Both the position numbers and the translations under genes were made by a program. Shown one piece after another: positions 60,888 through 64,000 of a stretch of DNA of 64,000 nt (its first letter is position 1; each line of letters starts with the position of its first letter). Source of the DNA: Flavobacteriales bacterium UBA2669 (GTDB lineage: Bacteria; Bacteroidota; Bacteroidia; Flavobacteriales_E; Vicingaceae); contig DEMN01000009.1 in NCBI GenBank assembly GCA_002359215.1, forward strand, positions 21,002-85,001. The letters are read 5' to 3'. The notes below the pieces were generated by a model, which was not told where the DNA came from, made no database searches, and worked only from the letters and a program-made list of their open reading frames with translations.

Positions 60888-63218
60888 ATGAAGGGTTTAT
60901 TGCTCTTAATTTTGTTGAGCATGGTTGGTCATTCTGTGGTGTTTACACAAACACCCTCTTGCGAGTTTACCCTCTCAGGAATTGTGATTGATGAACATGA
61001 TCAACAAGCCTTATCTTTTTCTACAATTTATATTGTTGAATTAGAAAAAGGATATGTTTCCGATATGAACGGTGTTTTTGTCGTTCCCAATCTGTGTAGC
61101 CAAAATTACACTTTGGTTATTGGTCATATTGGTTGTGAACCTGATACGCAACAAGTATTGATTGCCCAACACACTAAAAAAACCTTTTACTTAGAACATC
61201 ATATTGAAGAATTGAAAGAATTTGCTATCATAGAAAATGAAATAAAACCACTTAGTTCTGTTGTAAAAAAAGAACTTTCTCCGGAAGAACTTAGCAAAAC
61301 TAGAGGAAGAACCTTAGGTGAAAGCATGAAAGAGCTTACCGGAGTTACAACACTTACAACCGGAAATTCTATTTCTAAACCTGTAATTCAGGGAATGCAC
61401 AGTGATAGAATTCTTATTCTTAATAATGGTGTTAGGCAAGAAGGACAACAATGGGGAAGTGAACATGCGCCCGAAATTGATCCTTTTATTGCCAATAAGT
61501 TAAGTGTGGTAAAAGGTGCTCAAAGTGTCCGTTATGGTGCAAATGCTATTGGTGGTGTTGTTTTGGTAGAACCTGCCGACTTACCCGACAGTTCTGGAAT
61601 TAATGGCGAAATTCATGCTATTGGTTACTCTAACGGACAACAAGGAGTTGGTTCTGCTATGTTAGAAGGAAAAAGCAATAAACTATTAGGAATTGCTTGG
61701 CGAATACAAGGTTCTCTTAAGAAAAGTGGAAATGTACATACTCCCAACTATTTTCTTAAAAATACTGGTGTGGAAGAACAAAATTTTTCGTGGACTTTAG
61801 CTCTGAATAAAGAAAAATACGGTGTGGAGCTATTTTACAGTCAGTTTAACTCCATTATTGGCATTTTTTCAGGTGCACATATTGGTAATCTTACTGATTT
61901 ACAAAACGCTTTTGCTGCTGAAGAACCGTTAGAAAAAGCTGGTTTCACTTACGATATAGAACGTCCTTATCAGAAAATAGAGCATGAATTATTTAAGGTA
62001 AAAAGTTATGTGGCTACAGGAAAAGTAGGAAAATTGCAATTAGTTTATGCTCGACAATTTAACTTAAGAAATGAGTTTGATAAACATCAACCAAGAGGTA
62101 GAGAAAATGACCCTAATTTACCCGACCTTAAATTTGGTTTAACCACGCATACGGGTGACTTAATTTGGGAACATGAAAGAGTTAAAAAGTTTAAAGGCTC
62201 CATTGGTGTTAGTGGATTTTATCAAGGAAATACAACGGAAGGCAGAAACTTTATTCCCAGTTTTATTAAATACAGCTCAGGTATTTTTTGGATAGAAAAC
62301 TGGACAAGTAAAAATTACAAACTCCAGCTTGAAGGTGGTGTACGATACGATAAAATCTACCAACAAGCTTATGTGTGGGAAAAAGAAGAACTAACCGAAC
62401 CTGATTTTAACTATGAAAATTTTTCCGGCACAATAGGAAGTGTTTATAAGCTTTCAGATAAGGTAACATTAGGATATAACTTCGGTTCAGCTTGGCGTCC
62501 ACCGGGAATAAACGAGTTGTTTAGCGATGGTGTTCATCATGGTGCTGCTGCTGTAGAAATTGGTGACAAAACGCTTTCTCCCGAAAAGGCTTATAACAAC
62601 CTTTTTTCTATAGAATATCGTGCTGAAAAACTGCTAATTCAAGTGGAAGGCTATTACAACCACATTACTGATTATATTTATTTAGCTCCTGAATTGCCCC
62701 CAACACTAACCATTAGAGGTGCTTTTCCTACTTTTAGATACAAGCAAACAACCGCTACATTTAAAGGAATAGACACAAGAGTGGATTATCATTTCCATAA
62801 AAATGTTACTTATACGGGAAAAGTTGCTTTAGTTAAGGCTTTTGATGAATCTGCTAACGAATGGTTATATGGCATTCCTTCCGATAGATTTGAAAATGGT
62901 ATTAACTTTCATGTAGATAGTTTAAAATCATTACAGAATGTATTTGTAGGTTTTTCATTGCAACATGTATTAGAACAAACTAAGTATGAAGCTAATTCTG
63001 ATTTTGTGTCACCACCAAAAGGGTATGAATTACTAAGTTTACAAGCCGGATTGGAAATTCCATTATACAAAACCAAAAAACAAACTGTGCCGCTAATTAT
63101 CGGGATGCAAATCAATAATTTATTAAACACCACTTATCGTGATTACCTCAACAAATTCAGGTATTATAGCGATGAAATAGGTAGAAATTTTATACTACAA
63201 TTAAAAACAACTTTTTAA
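60888..63218 (+). CDS. TonB-dependent outer-membrane receptor
   Basis: This 776-residue receptor has a signal peptide (about 1-20), a carboxypeptidase-regulatory-like domain (26-112, LSGIVIDEHDQQALSFSTIYI), a plug domain (about 130-240, GVTTLTTGNSISKPVIQGM, VKGAQSVRYGANAIGGVV) and a beta-barrel ending in Phe (FILQLKTTF). It takes up a ligand with energy from TonB. The His-rich protein upstream and the size and plug pattern suggest a metal or metal-complex receptor, similar to copper- or zinc-related receptors in this phylum; no SusD partner follows, so glycan uptake is unlikely. Confidence 0.9.
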   Translation: MKGLLLLILLSMVGHSVVFTQTPSCEFTLSGIVIDEHDQQALSFSTIYIVELEKGYVSDMNGVFVVPNLCSQNYTLVIGHIGCEPDTQQVLIAQHTKKTFYLEHHIEELKEFAIIENEIKPLSSVVKKELSPEELSKTRGRTLGESMKELTGVTTLTTGNSISKPVIQGMHSDRILILNNGVRQEGQQWGSEHAPEIDPFIANKLSVVKGAQSVRYGANAIGGVVLVEPADLPDSSGINGEIHAIGYSNGQQGVGSAMLEGKSNKLLGIAWRIQGSLKKSGNVHTPNYFLKNTGVEEQNFSWTLALNKEKYGVELFYSQFNSIIGIFSGAHIGNLTDLQNAFAAEEPLEKAGFTYDIERPYQKIEHELFKVKSYVATGKVGKLQLVYARQFNLRNEFDKHQPRGRENDPNLPDLKFGLTTHTGDLIWEHERVKKFKGSIGVSGFYQGNTTEGRNFIPSFIKYSSGIFWIENWTSKNYKLQLEGGVRYDKIYQQAYVWEKEELTEPDFNYENFSGTIGSVYKLSDKVTLGYNFGSAWRPPGINELFSDGVHHGAAAVEIGDKTLSPEKAYNNLFSIEYRAEKLLIQVEGYYNHITDYIYLAPELPPTLTIRGAFPTFRYKQTTATFKGIDTRVDYHFHKNVTYTGKVALVKAFDESANEWLYGIPSDRFENGINFHVDSLKSLQNVFVGFSLQHVLEQTKYEANSDFVSPPKGYELLSLQAGLEIPLYKTKKQTVPLIIGMQINNLLNTTYRDYLNKFRYYSDEIGRNFILQLKTTF

Positions 63219-63230
63219 AAATTTAAACAT

Positions 63231-63806
63231 ATGAAAACAATACAAAAAATAACCAAAGCAAGTTTATATCTATTCTTAGCAGCTGTATTAATAGTGGGTT
63301 GTAAAAAAGATGATGATTCTCCAAAACCATCCTCTTCAACTCCTCCTGCTAATGAAGAAGAATTAATTACTACTGTTAAAATTACATTTGTAGATACCGC
63401 AAGTGTTGAACCAACAATTACTATCTTTTTTAGAGACCCTGATGGTGATGGTGGAAATGCGCCAACACAATTTGACACCATCAGGTTAGCTGCTAATACT
63501 GTGTATAATGCAACGTTAGAAGTATTTGATGAATCTAAAAATCCTGTGGAGAACATTACTACAGAAATAGCTCAAGAAGCTGATGAACACATCTTTTGCT
63601 TCACACCTACCAATGTGAATTTAAGCATTATCAGAACAGATTCTGATGGCACTTATGAAATAGGTTTAGCTTCTCAATGGACTACAGGGATTGCCTCTGT
63701 TGGCACCACTCAAGTAGTGTTGAAGCACCAACCGGGTGTAAAAGATGGTACTTGTGCTCCCGGAGATACTGATGTAGAATTGACTTTTGTTACTGAAATT
63801 CAGTAA
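63231..63806 (+). CDS. Lipoprotein linked to TonB receptor
   Basis: This 191-residue lipoprotein has a signal ending AVLIVGC (Cys24), an acidic/proline-rich tether (KKDDDSPKPSSSTPP) and a beta-sandwich body with DPDGDGGNAPTQFDTIRL near 70-87 and a late Cys in DGTCAPGDTDVEL. Similar lipoproteins follow TonB receptors of the His-rich-protein type in Bacteroidota. It lies 12 bases after the receptor stop, so both share a transcript. Ligand capture at the surface is a plausible role. Confidence 0.82.
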   Translation: MKTIQKITKASLYLFLAAVLIVGCKKDDDSPKPSSSTPPANEEELITTVKITFVDTASVEPTITIFFRDPDGDGGNAPTQFDTIRLAANTVYNATLEVFDESKNPVENITTEIAQEADEHIFCFTPTNVNLSIIRTDSDGTYEIGLASQWTTGIASVGTTQVVLKHQPGVKDGTCAPGDTDVELTFVTEIQ

Positions 63807-63828
63807 TTAATATCTTACTAAATTTAAA

Positions 63829-63866
63829 ATCCCCCAATGATTTAAAAATCATTGGGGGATTTTTTT
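63829..63866 (+). terminator. Terminator after TonB receptor unit
   Basis: ATCCCCCAATGAT pairs perfectly with ATCATTGGGGGAT over TTAAAA and is followed by a run of T; the preceding A-rich side may serve the convergent gene. Confidence 0.92.
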
Positions 63867-63898
63867 AGTTAAAATTTTATCTATATTTTATCTCTCCC

Positions 63899-64000
63899 TT
63901 ACTGTTTCAATAATTTCAGTACTTCAGTTTTGTTGTTGGCTGTTATCACTAAATTGTAATTTCCTGCCTTTAGTTGGTATTTGCTTAAATCTAATTGTAG
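63899..64000 (-). CDS. C-terminal end of a probable T9SS type A substrate
   Basis: The last 33 codons of a gene entering from the right edge read LQLDLSKYQLKAGNYNLVI and TANNKTEVLKLLKQ before the stop. The pattern of a strand with AGxYxLxI and a final Lys-rich strand is that of the type A sorting domain of secreted Bacteroidota proteins. The rest of the protein lies outside the window, so its function cannot be stated. Confidence 0.65.
   Translation of the reverse strand, partial: LQLDLSKYQLKAGNYNLVITANNKTEVLKLLKQ

Noticed and set aside
1..64000. CRISPR array
   Set aside because: No set of regularly spaced near-identical repeats of 25-40 bases was found; the repeats present are inverted, tandem 7-mers or gene-internal.

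Overview
The window is a chromosomal segment of a low-GC (roughly one third G+C by eye) member of the Bacteroidota, most likely of the Flavobacteriales. The evidence is the repeated TAnnTTTG promoter box of this phylum, type IX secretion (T9SS) sorting domains of both type A and type B, PorP/SprF and PorE-like proteins, atpD-atpC separated from the other ATP synthase genes, leuS next to ftsX, and many secreted lipoproteins and TPR proteins. I cannot name the genus. No ribosomal RNA, CRISPR array, prophage or transposase is visible. There are two tRNA genes, Glu(TTC) and Cys(GCA).

Layout. 1-8.6 kb is mostly housekeeping: the start of leuS, a GxxExxY nuclease-fold gene framed by inverted repeats, ftsX, a biotin carboxylase, a UbiA-like protein, two secreted proteins, ribF and atpDC. 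8.7-16 kb is regulatory: a histidine kinase/response regulator pair, ferritin, two small basic secreted paralogues and a YfiR-TPR-SpoIIE phosphatase operon. 16-26 kb is a surface and secretion block: two large tail-fibre-like proteins that share a recently converted tract, a T9SS type B substrate, PorP/SprF and a PorE-like OmpA protein. At 26-30 kb lies a very large sensor that joins a periplasmic two-component propeller to an adenylate cyclase and an HD phosphohydrolase in one chain.

30-32.6 kb is an accessory island holding a two-gene PARIS-like anti-phage system (AAA ATPase plus DUF4435/TOPRIM protein), with dyad repeats upstream and palindromic repeats at its edge. 33-39.3 kb holds a LuxE-like protein, an M28 peptidase, an SLC13 transporter, a DUF202 protein, and a MarR-pirin-nitroreductase unit in which one 20-bp operator copy precedes marR and another precedes the pirin gene. 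39.3-46.3 kb holds a large T9SS type A propeller protein, a barrel protein, purEK and envelope proteins.

46.7-54.4 kb is the most unusual part: a six-gene, tightly overlapping operon (PqqD-like RRE protein, ATP-grasp ligase, altered DAP-decarboxylase-like enzyme, urea-transporter/M23-peptidase fusion, TPR-barrel protein, TPR protein) behind an AraC regulator with an HMA-like domain. It looks like a peptide- or amino-acid-modifying and envelope-export pathway that I cannot match to a characterised system. 54.5-60.1 kb is a phosphate-uptake block (OprO/P-like porin, an aquaporin-fold protein with altered NPA motifs, a PiT-like permease, a Na/Pi cotransporter). The window ends with a His-rich small protein, a TonB-dependent receptor, a lipoprotein and the tail of another T9SS substrate.
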